Shown here: positions 1-9,531 of the stretch, piece after piece
How positions within the stretch are numbered: the stretch's first letter is position 1
Layout: the number at the start of each line of letters is the position of its first letter
NCBI RefSeq assembly: GCF_009856605.1
Contig: NZ_CP047242.1
Coordinates: forward strand, 1,548,001 to 1,612,000
Direction: 5' to 3'
Length of the DNA: 64,000 nucleotides
Source: Trichormus variabilis 0441
GTDB taxonomy: Bacteria; Cyanobacteriota; Cyanobacteriia; Cyanobacteriales; Nostocaceae
The notes under the pieces: generated by a model
Told to the model about the DNA's origin: nothing
Databases searched by the model: none
The model's input: only the letters and a program-made list of their open reading frames with translations
Made by a program: the position numbers and the translations under genes

Positions 1-1086
1 GATCGCATCCACAGCGTGATCAAACAAGGCTTGCAACTGCTGTTCACGCTGTTGTAGACGCGCATTAGATTGCATTAGTTCGGCTGTCCGCTCCGCCACC
101 CGAAACTCTAATTCTTTTTGAGTTTGGCGCATTGATTCCTCAACTTGGTGGCGTTGTTTGATTTCTGCTTCTAACTGCTGGTTAGTTTGCTGGAGTTGAA
201 ATGTTTGCTCTGCAACTTTGGCTTCTAAGGCTTGGATGACGTTGACTATTTCTAAGGGATCAAGCACTTGCAGGAGATTGGTTTGTGTCACTAGTCCTTG
301 CATTTGGCCTTGTTCACCAACCACGACTAACCGTCGCACCCCTCGCGCTTGCATCAACAGATTAACAGTCCACAAAGATTCACGGGGACTAATACTGAAT
401 ACAGGGGAACTCATCACGGTTTGCGCTGGGGTTTGGGCGATATCTAGTCCCTGTAACTGGACTTTGAGAATATCTTTCTCTGTAATCATCCCCACAGGAA
501 TCAGTTTTGTCTCTTGCGGTGCGACAATGACAACACAACTGATCCGGCGATCGCTCATCATCTGAGATAATTCCAACACAGATGTAGTTGGCAGTGCATG
601 AATAATTTCCGTTACCATCACCTCTGTCACACATCGCAGTTTCAGCAGATGCGCTGGTTGAACCACCTGACGTATTCTGTCTTGAGTAATCAAGCCTAAC
701 AATTGTCCTTGCTCATCTACCACAGGCAAATGGCGAATGTGATGCTGGCGCATAAAAGCTAGAGCGGTGAGAGCATTTTGAGCCGCAGCTAGTGTCAAGC
801 TAATGACTGGCTGAGTCATCACCTCGGAAATTTTTTTCCTGGATATATCTACCCCTACGCCAGTGAGCCTGACTACATCCCGTAGAGTGAATATACCTAC
901 TAACTTTTTTTCCTCAACTACTAAAACACAACTACTAAAATTAGATGCAGAAACTATTGTACATCTGCTTACCGGATTCATGAGAGCAATTACATCAACG
1001 AGCAGAGTATCCGGTAATACAGTTAAAGGGTAACATTCCATTACCTGCTCTATGGTAGGTAAATCCACAGGATAAAGTGATGGCAT
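1..1086 (-). CDS. Multi-CBS, PAS-domain signalling protein, N-terminal part (cut by window edge)
   Basis: An open frame of 362 codons runs from ATG at 1086 down to base 1 and continues out of the window. I translated it by hand. About residues 10-275 hold four CBS motifs as two Bateman pairs, recognisable from repeats such as HHIRHLPVVDEQGQLLGLIT and GVRRLVVVGEQGQMQGLVT. A Gln/Glu-rich coiled coil follows (about 285-345), and the start of a PAS domain (QLQALFDHAVDAI) sits at the edge. This order is typical of cyanobacterial soluble sensor kinases or GGDEF/EAL proteins that sense adenine nucleotides through CBS. The output domain is not visible, so kinase or cyclase cannot be decided. No strong ribosome-binding site precedes the ATG. 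Confidence is high for CBS-PAS and low for the output type. Confidence 0.85.
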   Translation of the reverse strand, partial: MPSLYPVDLPTIEQVMECYPLTVLPDTLLVDVIALMNPVSRCTIVSASNFSSCVLVVEEKKLVGIFTLRDVVRLTGVGVDISRKKISEVMTQPVISLTLAAAQNALTALAFMRQHHIRHLPVVDEQGQLLGLITQDRIRQVVQPAHLLKLRCVTEVMVTEIIHALPTTSVLELSQMMSDRRISCVVIVAPQETKLIPVGMITEKDILKVQLQGLDIAQTPAQTVMSSPVFSISPRESLWTVNLLMQARGVRRLVVVGEQGQMQGLVTQTNLLQVLDPLEIVNVIQALEAKVAEQTFQLQQTNQQLEAEIKQRHQVEESMRQTQKELEFRVAERTAELMQSNARLQQREQQLQALFDHAVDAI

Positions 1087-1683
1087 TAGTTAAGTGTTTC
1101 CGTGAAAGCAATAAAAAAGTGATATTAAAAATCTGAACAGCACAAAATCAGCTTAAAAAGTATGAATCTTCAGTCCAGATGACAAAATTTAGCTTTTTTC
1201 TCAAATCACAGTTCTGATGTTAATTTTGGCTAATATACTGAGATATTATGTTGTAATTTTGATAACTTTTTTATGATTAAAATGTCTTAAATTGATTATA
1301 TAACTATTTACAAAATACAAACTAAGCAACTCTAGGAGTTAATTTCTTCCCAAGGATTGTTATAGTATAAAAAATATCAATGTTTTGAAAGTTAATGTGG
1401 TTCGCTCCGTATTTAGCTTTTAATAAAAAAAATCTATTTTAATTAGGTATAAATTTGATTTATAGTTTTGAAAAAAAACGTCAGTATCTAGTGGTTTTAC
1501 TAGTTGTAAAAAGAGCTAAAATTTTTGCCTAATCCTAGTTTAGCAAGCTGGTGTAATCGCTAATAGCTTGCAGCTGATTTTAGTAGAAAATGCCGTGATA
1601 TTCCACTATCACGACATCCAAGGGTGGTCGCGGTTTTCTCCTCTAGCTAACCAATCTCATAAGGATATATTTTAATTTTTATT
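1087..1683. other. AT-rich intergenic region upstream of the CBS/PAS gene
   Basis: I see no credible ORF here. The stretch is very AT-rich and must contain the promoter of the divergently placed CBS/PAS gene. A small perfect hairpin (CGTGATA at 1594-1600 with TATCACG at 1607-1613) is present. No function can be assigned. Confidence 0.5.
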
Positions 1684-1793
1684 AGGGACTTCCAGAAAAT
1701 AAATTATTCAATGGGTCAGAGCAAATATGATCATTGTATTCTTCCTCCCCTGCTTACCACAGTGATTGTATATTTTCTTAGTTGGAAGTCCCT
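1684..1793. repeat. MITE-like element with 11-bp terminal inverted repeats
   Basis: The perfect inverted repeat AGGGACTTCCA (1684-1694) and TGGAAGTCCCT (1783-1793) bounds 110 bp with no coding capacity. The termini stay partly complementary further in (AGAAAATA and TATTTTCT). TTA lies on both outer sides, compatible with TA-target insertion as for IS630/Tc1 relatives. I read it as a non-autonomous element; no transposase with these ends is in the window. Confidence 0.6.
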
Positions 1794-1839
1794 TAGCAGG
1801 GCATTAGCGTAACTACTAACTTTCTCAGTTACTACGTAA

Positions 1840-1864
1840 TAGAGACGCAATTGTCGCGTCTCTA
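1840..1864. repeat. Short palindromic hairpin (TAGAGACGC / GCGTCTCTA)
   Basis: A 9-bp perfect stem with a 7-nt loop lies just beyond the stop of the SRPBCC gene. Related hairpins with an AGAGACG core occur at 15560-15587 and 57276-57295, and inside the MITE pair at 11832 and 20864. At this position it could also serve as a transcription stop for the upstream-running gene. Confidence 0.6.
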
Positions 1865-1871
1865 CACTTTT

Positions 1872-2327
1872 TCAACGATTAACTGATGACTGATGAAGAT
1901 TCAGGGCATACTCCCTAAACCTTTCTAAATCAGCTTGAATTGTCGATTCCACAGCTTTACCCAAAAACAAATTATCCATGATTTTGCCTAGAAAGCCAGG
2001 GATAGCATAGGAAATAGTCATCTTGACGATACTATGACCGTGGCGATCGTAAAAGCGGATAGCGCCTTGATTGGGTAGACCATCAATCGATTCCCATTGA
2101 ATAATTTGGTTGGTAATAACCTTGGTAATGCGGGATTTCCAGGTAAATTCCAGTCCACCAGTATTTAATTTCCAAAGTGATAGATCGGGATTTTCTGGTG
2201 GAACTTTTACAGAGTCAATCCACTTCATCCACTTAGGCATTTGTTCTAAGTCAGCCCATAACCCCCATACTAAATCTATGGGGGCTTCCACTTCTACCTG
2301 TACGCTATGTTCTAGCCAGTTAGACAT
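1872..2327 (-). CDS. SRPBCC (START-like/polyketide cyclase) family protein
   Basis: This 151-aa protein has the SRPBCC/Coq10-type pattern: an N-terminal strand (VQVEVEAPIDLVWGLWADLEQMPKWM), a central ITWKS-like strand and a long C-terminal helix (LGKAVESTIQADLERFREYA). Such folds bind lipids or other hydrophobic ligands. It lies 43 bp downstream of zeta-carotene desaturase on the same strand. That pairing is, to my knowledge, common in cyanobacteria, so a role with a carotenoid or membrane-lipid ligand is plausible but inferred. The length is normal for a single-domain member. No catalytic residues can be named. Confidence 0.8.
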   Translation of the reverse strand: MSNWLEHSVQVEVEAPIDLVWGLWADLEQMPKWMKWIDSVKVPPENPDLSLWKLNTGGLEFTWKSRITKVITNQIIQWESIDGLPNQGAIRFYDRHGHSIVKMTISYAIPGFLGKIMDNLFLGKAVESTIQADLERFREYALNLHQSSVNR

Positions 2328-2370
2328 TCTATTTCGGATTTGAGATTTGATTAGATTAGCAGCTCTAACT

Positions 2371-3810
2371 CTATTTTTTAATATTATCTAGGATGACTTT
2401 TGCCGCCCTTCGTCCTGAAATTGTCGCTCCTTCCATGCTGTCGATGTAGTCTTGCTGCGTATAACTACCTGCTAGAAAGAAGTTGGCTACGGGAGTTTTT
2501 TGGTCAGGACGGTAAACATCCATACCTGGGGCTTCTCGATAGAGAGATTGGGCTAGTTTGACTACACTGTACCAAGTCATGTTTAGCTCCCGTGATGAGG
2601 GGAACAGTTCATATACTTGTTTAAGGACGTGTTGGGCGATCGCTTCGTTACTTTCTTTGATAAATGGGTCTCCTGGTGTCAATACCAGTTGCAACAACGA
2701 CCCTTGACCTTGACGATAATAATCACTAGGACTAGTCAAAGCCAAATCAGCAAAACAAGAAAAATCAGCATCTGCGGTATATAGCAAATTATCTAGCCCG
2801 GCGGCCTCTTTTAGCTGTTTGCGTTTATTTTCATCTTGCAGTTCTGTTACCCAGCCATCAAATCTCATCTGCACAGTGGCAACGGGTACTGCATCTAATT
2901 TGTAAATATTATCGAATTCTGACCATTTCCGCCATTCTTGAGGTAAAACTCGTTGTATTCCAGGGATATCGCAAGCACAAACGTAGGCATCTGCGGTAAT
3001 TTCTTCTACTTCATCACCTTTGGCTACTACTATGCCAGTGACGCGGGTTTGCCCTTCTGCTTCAGCATACTTAATTTCCCGTACTTGTCGGCGAGTATAA
3101 ACCTTTGTCCCCCTCGCTTCTAAATATTTCAGAATAGGTTGATGTAAATATTCATCAGGCGAACCTTCCAACATTCGCAGTACGGAGGCCTCGCTTCTAA
3201 CTGCGAAGAATTGGAAGATTGTTAACATACAACGGGCGGAGATATTTTCACAGTCAATAAATCCCAAGGCATAGGCAATGGGGTTCCACATCCGTTTGAT
3301 GCTACCATTGCTACCGCCGTGACTGCGAAACCAATCGGCAAAGCTAATTTTATCTAGGTTGCGGATGGTTTTCATTGCCCCTTCAAAGTCTACTAATCCA
3401 CGCACAATGGGGCTTGTACCTAGAGCGATCGCATTTTGTAGTTTATCCTGTAATGAGAGTTGAGAGGTGGTAAAAAACGCCTTCAACCCGTTGAAGGGCG
3501 CACCTGTGAAGAAACGAAAATCCAAAGCACCTGTCAGTCCCCCTTTGTTGACAAAGGTGTGGGTATGTTCTTTGAGGCGTAAATGGGAAAACGCCCCCAC
3601 CTTATTCATGAGTTCAAATAGTTGGTAGTAGCACCCGAAAAAAACGTGCAAACCCATTTCAACATGATTGCCATCGCCATCAATCCAACTGCCAACTTTA
3701 CCACCGATAAACGGACGGGATTCAAAAATTTGGACTTCACAGCCAGCATCAGCTAAATCTATAGCGGTTGCTAGCCCAGCCAATCCCGCTCCTACGATTG
3801 CAACGCGCAT
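2371..3810 (-). CDS. crtQ: Zeta-carotene desaturase (plant/cyanobacterial CrtQ/ZDS type)
   Basis: This 479-aa FAD enzyme begins directly with the dinucleotide-binding motif [20 protein letters not shown] followed by an acidic residue and GGKVGSW. It ends with the carotene-desaturase signature ([19 protein letters not shown], about residues 445-465). It converts 9,9'-di-cis-zeta-carotene through neurosporene to pro-lycopene at the thylakoid membrane, using plastoquinone as electron acceptor. Length and the [16 protein letters not shown] ending favour ZDS over phytoene desaturase CrtP. It precedes the SRPBCC gene on the same strand and is probably co-transcribed with it. The upstream region is long and AT-rich, so its promoter likely lies in 3811-3970. 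Confidence 0.93.
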   Translation of the reverse strand: MRVAIVGAGLAGLATAIDLADAGCEVQIFESRPFIGGKVGSWIDGDGNHVEMGLHVFFGCYYQLFELMNKVGAFSHLRLKEHTHTFVNKGGLTGALDFRFFTGAPFNGLKAFFTTSQLSLQDKLQNAIALGTSPIVRGLVDFEGAMKTIRNLDKISFADWFRSHGGSNGSIKRMWNPIAYALGFIDCENISARCMLTIFQFFAVRSEASVLRMLEGSPDEYLHQPILKYLEARGTKVYTRRQVREIKYAEAEGQTRVTGIVVAKGDEVEEITADAYVCACDIPGIQRVLPQEWRKWSEFDNIYKLDAVPVATVQMRFDGWVTELQDENKRKQLKEAAGLDNLLYTADADFSCFADLALTSPSDYYRQGQGSLLQLVLTPGDPFIKESNEAIAQHVLKQVYELFPSSRELNMTWYSVVKLAQSLYREAPGMDVYRPDQKTPVANFFLAGSYTQQDYIDSMEGATISGRRAAKVILDNIKK

Positions 3811-4104
3811 TCCGTTCTTCCTTCTTCAGCTTCTTTACAAATTGTAACTGGCTTGGTGTCGGAATTTGCTAGTTATATAAATTTCAGCAGTGTATTGAAA
3901 GATAACAAAGTCATGCACCTGATGATCAATAAGCTTTTATTACTCCTTTTGATTCTGGTTATGAGAAACACTTGACTTGAAGTGTGCATATTCCAGTAAA
4001 CTAACTTTCGTTAGTAAAAGCAGACTAAAAAAGCATCATAGATGTTTGTTGAGTAGTCATATAGATGTAGTCGTAAATGTGCAGCAAAAAAATTACAACA
4101 CCTC

Positions 4105-4275
4105 CTATCGACTTGTTTCTTTGCTGTCATCTGATACAGGTAAACTTCTAATCAGTTCCCGAATCACATCAGTTGCTGGTCTACCTGTCTGTTGACAATA
4201 TTTTTCCAGTTTTTCTGCTTCCTGTGCTGCTAAGTTGACAGTTATGCGTTTAACGGCCCATTTTTTATTAGTCAT
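4105..4275 (-). CDS. Small ribbon-helix-helix (CopG/Arc-type) DNA-binding protein
   Basis: A 56-codon frame starts at ATG 4275; a second in-frame ATG at 4281 would add two residues. The protein reads KRITVNLAAQEAEKLEKYCQ, then TGRPATDVIRELIRSL. That is a basic beta-strand (KRITVNL) followed by two helices with a conserved turn, the canonical RHH fold of CopG/ParD/Arc regulators. No toxin gene lies next to it, so it may be an orphan regulator or a solitary antitoxin. It is shorter than most ORF cut-offs and is the only credible gene in 3.8-6.2 kb. A 72-aa frame on the opposite strand over the same DNA is a shadow. Confidence 0.7.
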   Translation of the reverse strand: MTNKKWAVKRITVNLAAQEAEKLEKYCQQTGRPATDVIRELIRSLPVSDDSKETSR

Positions 4276-4281
4276 TATCAT

Positions 4282-5869
4282 GCTATTTGCTGTGTATTGA
4301 CATCATCAAAAACAACTTAATCAAAGATGAAGACGATAAGATTATCAGAATTTGTGTCACGAAACAAGCGATACCGTTGATGACAAAAATGTCTCTTTTG
4401 TCAAATTATTCATCGTTCTTCCTGAAAATATAAGAAATTAATTACCACTGGTGAAGGAATAATAGGGTAAACTCAACTATTCCAGGTAATAACCTTAGCA
4501 ATAGGTCACTAAAGTTCGGCAATTAAATTGTAGAGGTGGGTCTGACTAATTTAATGCTCACTTTGTAGAATTCTCCAAAATTTTGAATTATCAAAACTAT
4601 GTGACATTCTAGTCCAGCTAACATCACCCACAATCTTAGATAATGGCTCTGCCATCAGCAACTACGTTAGAGTACATATCATCAAGCAATCACTCTCATG
4701 ATTAGCACAATTGAATTTTTACACTCGTAAAAATCATATTTTGGATGGTTTCCACGGTTTTTTACATCTGCATTACTTGTTCTTTCCTAGCCTCAGATAC
4801 ATATTATTGGTGTATTAGCTGAGAAAGATAACATCAGTCGGAATCATAAAATCAAACAGTCCCATCTTACATCTTGTGGTATTTTCTCTAAGATTTATGG
4901 TCAATCCGGTGAAAAGCTAAGCACTATAGGCATTGAAACAACTTATTAAAAGTCATTTGTTGCCGAAATAGTAAGATAGTAAGGATGCAATTAGTTGAAT
5001 TTTGTTCCCGTAATTCTTACTGATATGATTCACATATTGTATCAATTGCTGATTATTAATTGGTTTACTTTGTGGTTGACAACAGTGCAGCTTTACAAAA
5101 ACTGAAATCAGCTAGTTAATGTACTTATCTGCCGGAATATTTTTGCTTAGTACATGATGAGCGGATACATCTGTTTAGCGTACTATTTTTTAGCAAAATC
5201 ATAGATAATTTAACTAATTTTGGTATTTTGGGTCATGAATTGAATTGCAGGAGCTTTCAATCAATGGCTCAAATAAAAACTAGATATTGAACTATCCTAT
5301 CCCAGGATAACTAGCTTTAGTTCCCTACTGTTAGCACCCATGATAAAAATAATTAGGAACCTTTCTCTCAGCAATTAAGTGGTCGTTGTATGGCTATTAT
5401 ATCCATGTTTTTTATACTTGTATTCATCTTTATCAAAAGTACAATCTAGACTTTTTTCGTCTTTATAAGCAAAGTATGAAGTCAAAGGCTCTATTGCTAA
5501 ACTTTTGATTAAAATTATTGACAAGTAATCAAAAACATAACAAGAGAAATATCCAGGTTAATTATTGATTCACCTCAACTAGATTATTTTCCCAAAAACC
5601 CTGATAAATTTTATGCCTGGCAATTTAGGCACAACAATTTTAATTTACCCAGATAGTTAACAGAAGTTATAAGGGTAGTCCTAGTTTATAAAATTTTAAT
5701 AAAGTAAGAATATCGGCTAATAGCTTAGGAACTTCAAGGCTTTTATTGGTTGCTGTCTAGATATGCAATAGGGGATAGAGAAGAATTCCCTTCAGTGAAG
5801 AACAACAGCACGACCAAGACTGTTTTGTCGTTAGCACTTTAGTGTCGAAAAAATAACAGATGTTCGTCT
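4282..5869. other. Long AT-rich non-coding region
   Basis: About 1.6 kb without a frame that looks coding on either strand. I see no IS ends, tRNA or tandem array. Translated fragments show no family resemblance I can name. It could be decayed coding DNA, or a large regulatory and RNA-coding interval between crtQ and the 6.2-kb gene. Confidence 0.5.
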
Positions 5870-6030
5870 AAAAGCGGGGATAAATAGCGAAATCGTCGTT
5901 TATTCGCGTTTGGTTGTGGACTTTTCACAAGCGTGGAACTTACGCACCCAGGTTGTCCGTTGAGACTGGGTGTAAGGGTTTTAAGCTTGTGGAAACCCAT
6001 CTGCAAAGCGGGGATGGGATGTGAAAAGTA
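5870..6030. ncRNA. Candidate structured RNA, strand undecided
   Basis: The sequence folds into several helices under one closing stem. ACTTTTCACA (5920-5929) pairs perfectly with TGTGAAAAGT (6020-6029). Inside are CACCCAG/CTGGGTG (5945-5951/5966-5972), extended by CTTA/TAAG, and CCCATC/GATGGG (5996-6001/6013-6018). CACAAGC (5926-5932) can instead pair with GCTTGTG (5985-5991), which competes with the closing stem. A further imperfect hairpin lies at 5879-5906, and the word AGCGGGGAT occurs twice (near 5874 and 6008). The 69-aa minus-strand frame here resembles no protein I know. It could be an sRNA, a regulatory leader, or the RNA part of a lost IS200/IS605-type element. I cannot match it to a named RNA family. 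Confidence 0.4.
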
Positions 6031-6212
6031 TTTAATATATATGGTCAAGGAAGATTTTAGGAATGTCCTTCTGCGTTCCTGAAAATCGTTATTTTGAATC
6101 TAGATAAGAAAAATAAACGATATAAAACTCTTTTATTTTCTGAAAAGAATGATTTTAAGGAGTATTGCTTCTCGCCTTGTTGCTTGAGTTAAGATTGGTA
6201 TTGAACCAGATT

Positions 6213-7853
6213 TTACTCTAATTGAAACTGGGGCATCAGCTGAAGAGTTCCTAGACCTAAATCCTTGGGTGAGAGCGATCGCGCTTCAAATAGAGCCATC
6301 ATATCTCGTAATTGAGGATTGCCACGGGAAGCACCTGTCAAACCTTTGGCAATAATTAACCCACAGAAGCCTTTGGTATTTTTACAACGTTGATTCCACT
6401 TGCGACGAGCTTCTACATGAACAGGGTCATCATCTAAAAATTCGCCAAATAGAAATAATTCACCATTTTGAGTTTGCAGTAAACCCAAGTCATAGCGATC
6501 GCCATCAAAGGGATCAGCTCCCGGATTAAAGCAGATAGCTTTGAGTCCTCCGACTGCTTCAATATTTTCGATCACCGTTTTGGCTTTGGGACGAGAGGTT
6601 TGAATCAAAATTACGGGTAAACCATCACCTACTTGTTTAAATTCGCCCAGTTGATGATACTTTACTCCTTGACGTAGGTAGTCGAGCATTTCCCAGGACA
6701 CTACACCCAAACTGAGAAATGAGTCTTCTGGTATTAAGTCATCACGCAGAGAGTGAGACTCGATGGAGGTTAATTCACCAAATTCTTCGTCATCTAATAC
6801 TAAGTCTGCCATTTCTTCTAACTCTGCGGCGAGTTGTGGCATGGTAGAGACGGTGACAGATACTGCTTTGGTTGTTTCATCGGATGCAGGTAAGGAGATC
6901 CGATAACGATGGCTGATATTGGGGAAATCACCACCGGACAACTGACGACGATGGTCACGAATGAAGCGACAAAAACTTTCTAAAGCTAGGAAGACAACAG
7001 CTGCTTCCTCATCATATAAGACAGAGCGCAATCCTTCCAATGGATGGATGTTGCCAAAAGTTGGGCTAATTTCTGATAATGCCAAATCAGCTAAATCATC
7101 AAATTCATCTTCATCATCAGTATCATCTTCACGCTCAAAAGTGAGGAATAAGCAATCTTGTTTGAGAAAAGCCTCTTCTAAATGACCTTGAGATTCGTCA
7201 TCATTTAAAACGGCTGCACGAAATCGCTTGAGGGAATCTTCGGAACGATAAAACAAAATTCCATACTCCATCCCCAGCATTCCCATGACTGAGGCGTAGA
7301 GTGTACCTACATCCCATTTATTAATTTCTATAGATATGATTTGCTGTTCTTCTAAAAATTCCCAGGGTGCGGCTTGCCAAATAGCATAGGCTTTTTCGTG
7401 TAAAGGTTTGGCATACTGTGGAGGAACATCAGGAATTTGACTGTCGATGATTTCTGCAAACCCTCGAAACAGTTCATCAATTAAGGGTAGTTCTGGCGAA
7501 TAATCGATCGCAATATCCAAATCTTGGAGAACACCACGCAAATAAAATTGAATTTCCCGATCGCGCACGACAATTTTTTGGGGTCGCGCGGGTTTAGCTG
7601 GACTGTGGGGATGTTCCATTGCTCGCATTAAGGTGCGAACGATCGCTTCCGGCCCAGTATCTTCTGATATTACATCCATTCCCCGGACAATGCCTTGGGA
7701 GCCATCCACCCAGAGAATACAATCGCCCTTGGACTCTGAGTTGAAATTTGGGGTGGGCGATGATGACAACGGACGGCGATCGCCCTCCCATACAGAAGGA
7801 ATTTGGGTTAATTTCTTCAACCGACGACTGGTAGAGCGATTAAAACTTGTCAT
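6213..7853 (-). CDS. Conserved cyanobacterial protein of unknown function (DUF6930-type)
   Basis: This is a 546-aa soluble protein without membrane segments. Its N-terminus is basic (SFNRSTSRRLKKLTQIPSVW). A first module runs over about residues 45-200 (LWVDGSQGIVRGMDVISED, then a segment on IVVRDREIQFYLRGVLQDLDI). There is a very acidic linker near 255-270 (EREDDTDDEDEFDDLADLAL) and a C-terminal module ending in GLIIAKGLTGASRGNPQLRDMMALFEARSL. I associate this layout with the DUF6930 family found across cyanobacteria, but no activity is known to me and none can be read from motifs. It diverges from the Fe-S carrier gene across a 302-bp gap. Start ATG at 7853. Confidence 0.6.
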   Translation of the reverse strand: MTSFNRSTSRRLKKLTQIPSVWEGDRRPLSSSPTPNFNSESKGDCILWVDGSQGIVRGMDVISEDTGPEAIVRTLMRAMEHPHSPAKPARPQKIVVRDREIQFYLRGVLQDLDIAIDYSPELPLIDELFRGFAEIIDSQIPDVPPQYAKPLHEKAYAIWQAAPWEFLEEQQIISIEINKWDVGTLYASVMGMLGMEYGILFYRSEDSLKRFRAAVLNDDESQGHLEEAFLKQDCLFLTFEREDDTDDEDEFDDLADLALSEISPTFGNIHPLEGLRSVLYDEEAAVVFLALESFCRFIRDHRRQLSGGDFPNISHRYRISLPASDETTKAVSVTVSTMPQLAAELEEMADLVLDDEEFGELTSIESHSLRDDLIPEDSFLSLGVVSWEMLDYLRQGVKYHQLGEFKQVGDGLPVILIQTSRPKAKTVIENIEAVGGLKAICFNPGADPFDGDRYDLGLLQTQNGELFLFGEFLDDDPVHVEARRKWNQRCKNTKGFCGLIIAKGLTGASRGNPQLRDMMALFEARSLSPKDLGLGTLQLMPQFQLE

Positions 7854-8155
7854 AGAGTAGGTTAATCAGAAACAGGCGATGGAAAAGTACACTTTCGGGA
7901 ATGGCTGGCCATGAAACAAATGTTCTTGGCTTGGTTATAGCTCAGGCTGGAACTCTAAAAATACCAAATCTTTAAACACACTGAGTCTCTCAATTCTAGA
8001 ATAAAAATATTGCCCTGCTTTTGATAGAGTGTTCACAATTTAGCGATTAGCGTCATCATTGTCGCTAGAATGAATAAAAAAACTAGAAAGATGACCCAAG
8101 GGCAATCACTAGCCCGAAGCGGATATTTTACATCATTTAAGGAGTTGAAAAGCGG
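7854..8155. promoter_or_regulatory. Divergent promoter region
   Basis: These 302 bp separate two divergent genes and must hold both promoters. AAGGAG at about 8139-8144 lies 11 nt before the ATG at 8156 and fits a ribosome-binding site for the Fe-S carrier gene. I cannot place -10/-35 boxes with confidence. A 71-aa minus-strand frame here overlaps the start of the carrier gene and is not credible. Confidence 0.5.
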
Positions 8156-8512
8156 ATGACACAAGCAACTCAGTCTCAACAAAGAGGGATACTGTTGAGC
8201 GAAGCCGCTTTGCGGCAAGTAAAGTCCCTCCAAGAAAAGCAAGGTCAAGATTTATGCTTGAGGGTAGGAGTACGCCAAGGTGGCTGCTCTGGGATGTCTT
8301 ACATGATGGACTTTGAACAGGAAAGCAAGATCACTCCTCAGGACGAAGTTTTTGATTACGATGGCTTCAAAATTGTCTGCGATCGCAAAAGTATTTTATA
8401 TCTTTATGGCTTAATGCTTGATTATAGCGATGCCATGATCGGTGGTGGTTTCCAATTTACCAATCCTAATGCTACTCAGACCTGCGGTTGCGGTAAGTCG
8501 TTTGGGGTGTAA
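8156..8512 (+). CDS. A-type iron-sulfur cluster carrier (IscA/SufA/HesB family)
   Basis: The 118-aa protein has all three invariant cysteines of A-type carriers: one in the [13 protein letters not shown] motif (about residue 43) and the C-terminal CGCG pair ([10 protein letters not shown], about 110-112). Such proteins accept [2Fe-2S]/[4Fe-4S] clusters or iron and pass them to apo-targets. The N-terminus ([18 protein letters not shown]) matches the family. No other isc/suf gene adjoins it, so it is a stand-alone carrier rather than part of an assembly operon. I recall the PCC 7120 gene in this neighbourhood (alr2385) being called SufA/IscA-like, but I do not assign a symbol from memory. Start supported by AAGGAG upstream. 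Confidence 0.93.
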   Translation: MTQATQSQQRGILLSEAALRQVKSLQEKQGQDLCLRVGVRQGGCSGMSYMMDFEQESKITPQDEVFDYDGFKIVCDRKSILYLYGLMLDYSDAMIGGGFQFTNPNATQTCGCGKSFGV

Positions 8513-8515
8513 GAT

Positions 8516-8594
8516 TGTCAATTGTCAGTGGTCAGTTGTTAGTTCCGAGTAACTACTGACTAATGACTAATGACTAATGATTAATAACTAATGA
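8516..8594. repeat. STRR heptamer cluster (TTGTCAG / ACTAATG type)
   Basis: Tandem degenerate 7-mers: TTGTCAATTGTCAGTGGTCA, then repeated ACTAATG units. This matches the short tandemly repeated repetitive sequences of Nostoc/Calothrix. The last unit supplies the ATG of the next gene at 8591. Confidence 0.85.
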
Positions 8595-9013
8595 CTAACA
8601 CTGTTGATTCCCTGTTTGATACAGGATTAGAACGTTATAAAGCTGGGGAGCCTGCTGCTGATTTGATCCCCGTGTTTAAAGAAGTATGCGATCGCGCTCC
8701 CAAAGCCAGCGCCGCTTGGATCTGTCTAGCTTGGTTATATTTGCTGGAGGATAAGCCAAACTTAGCTCTCAAGGCAGCACAAAAAGCTGTAAAAATCAAT
8801 CCTCAAGACCCACAAGCTAGGGTAAATCTCGCTGTGGCTATGCTAGAAACTGGTCAAAAAGGCTTGCGGCAACATATTGACATTACACAACAATTAATGT
8901 TGGTCAATCCCGATTGGCGAGATGAGATTCAAAATAGTATTGCAGATGGTTTAAGCAGAAAACCTGATTGGCAGAGCTTGGCCAAAGTTAAAGGCTGGTT
9001 GTTTAATGAATAG
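8591..9013 (+). CDS. Small TPR-repeat protein
   Basis: This 140-aa protein is all-helical with about two TPR units over residues 10-85. KASAAWICLAWLYLLEDKPNLAL and the following helix carrying KAVKINPQDPQA have the TPR spacing of W/L, G/A, Y and P. The C-terminal half (MLVNPDWRDEIQNSIADGLSRK) is less repetitive. It probably acts as a small scaffold; no partner is visible. It follows the Fe-S carrier by 78 bp on the same strand, separated by an STRR array. The ATG used here is part of the ACTAATG heptamer array, so the N-terminus MTNTVDS is partly repeat-derived. No better downstream start exists before the conserved helices. Confidence 0.8.
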   Translation: MTNTVDSLFDTGLERYKAGEPAADLIPVFKEVCDRAPKASAAWICLAWLYLLEDKPNLALKAAQKAVKINPQDPQARVNLAVAMLETGQKGLRQHIDITQQLMLVNPDWRDEIQNSIADGLSRKPDWQSLAKVKGWLFNE

Positions 9014-9079
9014 TGGCTAGGGAATTGGGGATAGAGACTAGAGGTTAAGCTGTTACGCATTTAAATCGTATATTTCGCA

Positions 9080-9252
9080 CTCAGGTGTCAAAAGTCCACA
9101 GTCCACAGTCCAAGCTAGCCTTCAATTCTGGACTCTTGACTATGGACAGCCCTGAAGCAAGAATCTTTGATCGAGGTGCGTATCTCCGATAACTGAATTT
9201 TCAGATCATTGTTTCGTCCCCAATCCCCAATCACTCATCCCCAATCCCCACT
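9080..9252. repeat. STRR-type repeats
   Basis: Two patches of heptamers: CCACAGT units near 9087-9110 and CCCCAAT units near 9217-9250. The latter ends just before the next ATG. No gene lies in this 244-bp gap. Confidence 0.75.
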
Positions 9253-9257
9253 TTCTT

Positions 9258-9515
9258 ATGAAAGAAAAATTATTAAACTGGCTAAATTTGATTTTAGTAG
9301 CAGATGTATTTCTGGTATTGTTAGGCTTTTTTTGGTTTGCGATCGCTGTCATGGGTGAAGCGATCGGCGTTAATCTAGGTCTAGATTTGTGGCACAAACT
9401 TTGGCAACCTGTATTTAACCCAGCGATCGGCATTCTGATGGGTGGTGCAATTCTGAGTGGTTTGATTAGTTGGGTATCCCGAAAATTCTTCAAAAAACCA
9501 ACAACTGACTACTGA
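9258..9515 (+). CDS. Small integral membrane protein, unknown function
   Basis: 85 aa with two predicted transmembrane helices: about 13-35 (LILVADVFLVLLGFFWFAIAV) and about 52-72 (FNPAIGILMGGAILSGLISWV). It ends in a basic tail (SRKFFKKPTTDY). It resembles small conserved cyanobacterial membrane proteins, but I recognise no named family. ATG at 9258 directly follows a CCCCAAT repeat patch. The frame contains three GCGATCG words, typical of resident genes here. A 95-aa frame on the other strand is its shadow. Confidence 0.7.
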   Translation: MKEKLLNWLNLILVADVFLVLLGFFWFAIAVMGEAIGVNLGLDLWHKLWQPVFNPAIGILMGGAILSGLISWVSRKFFKKPTTDY

Positions 9516-9531
9516 CCACTGACAAAGAGCA

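Noticed and set aside
389..634. 81-aa minus-strand and overlapping 115-aa plus-strand frames near the left edge
   Set aside because: Both are shadows of the CBS/PAS gene, which is open through the whole stretch in another frame.
3977..4195. 72-aa plus-strand frame
   Set aside because: It lies antisense to the RHH gene, whose short protein matches a known fold; this frame has no recognisable features.
5839..6048. 69-aa minus-strand frame
   Set aside because: It coincides with the structured hairpin region and has no protein-like conservation or ribosome-binding site; treated as candidate RNA instead.
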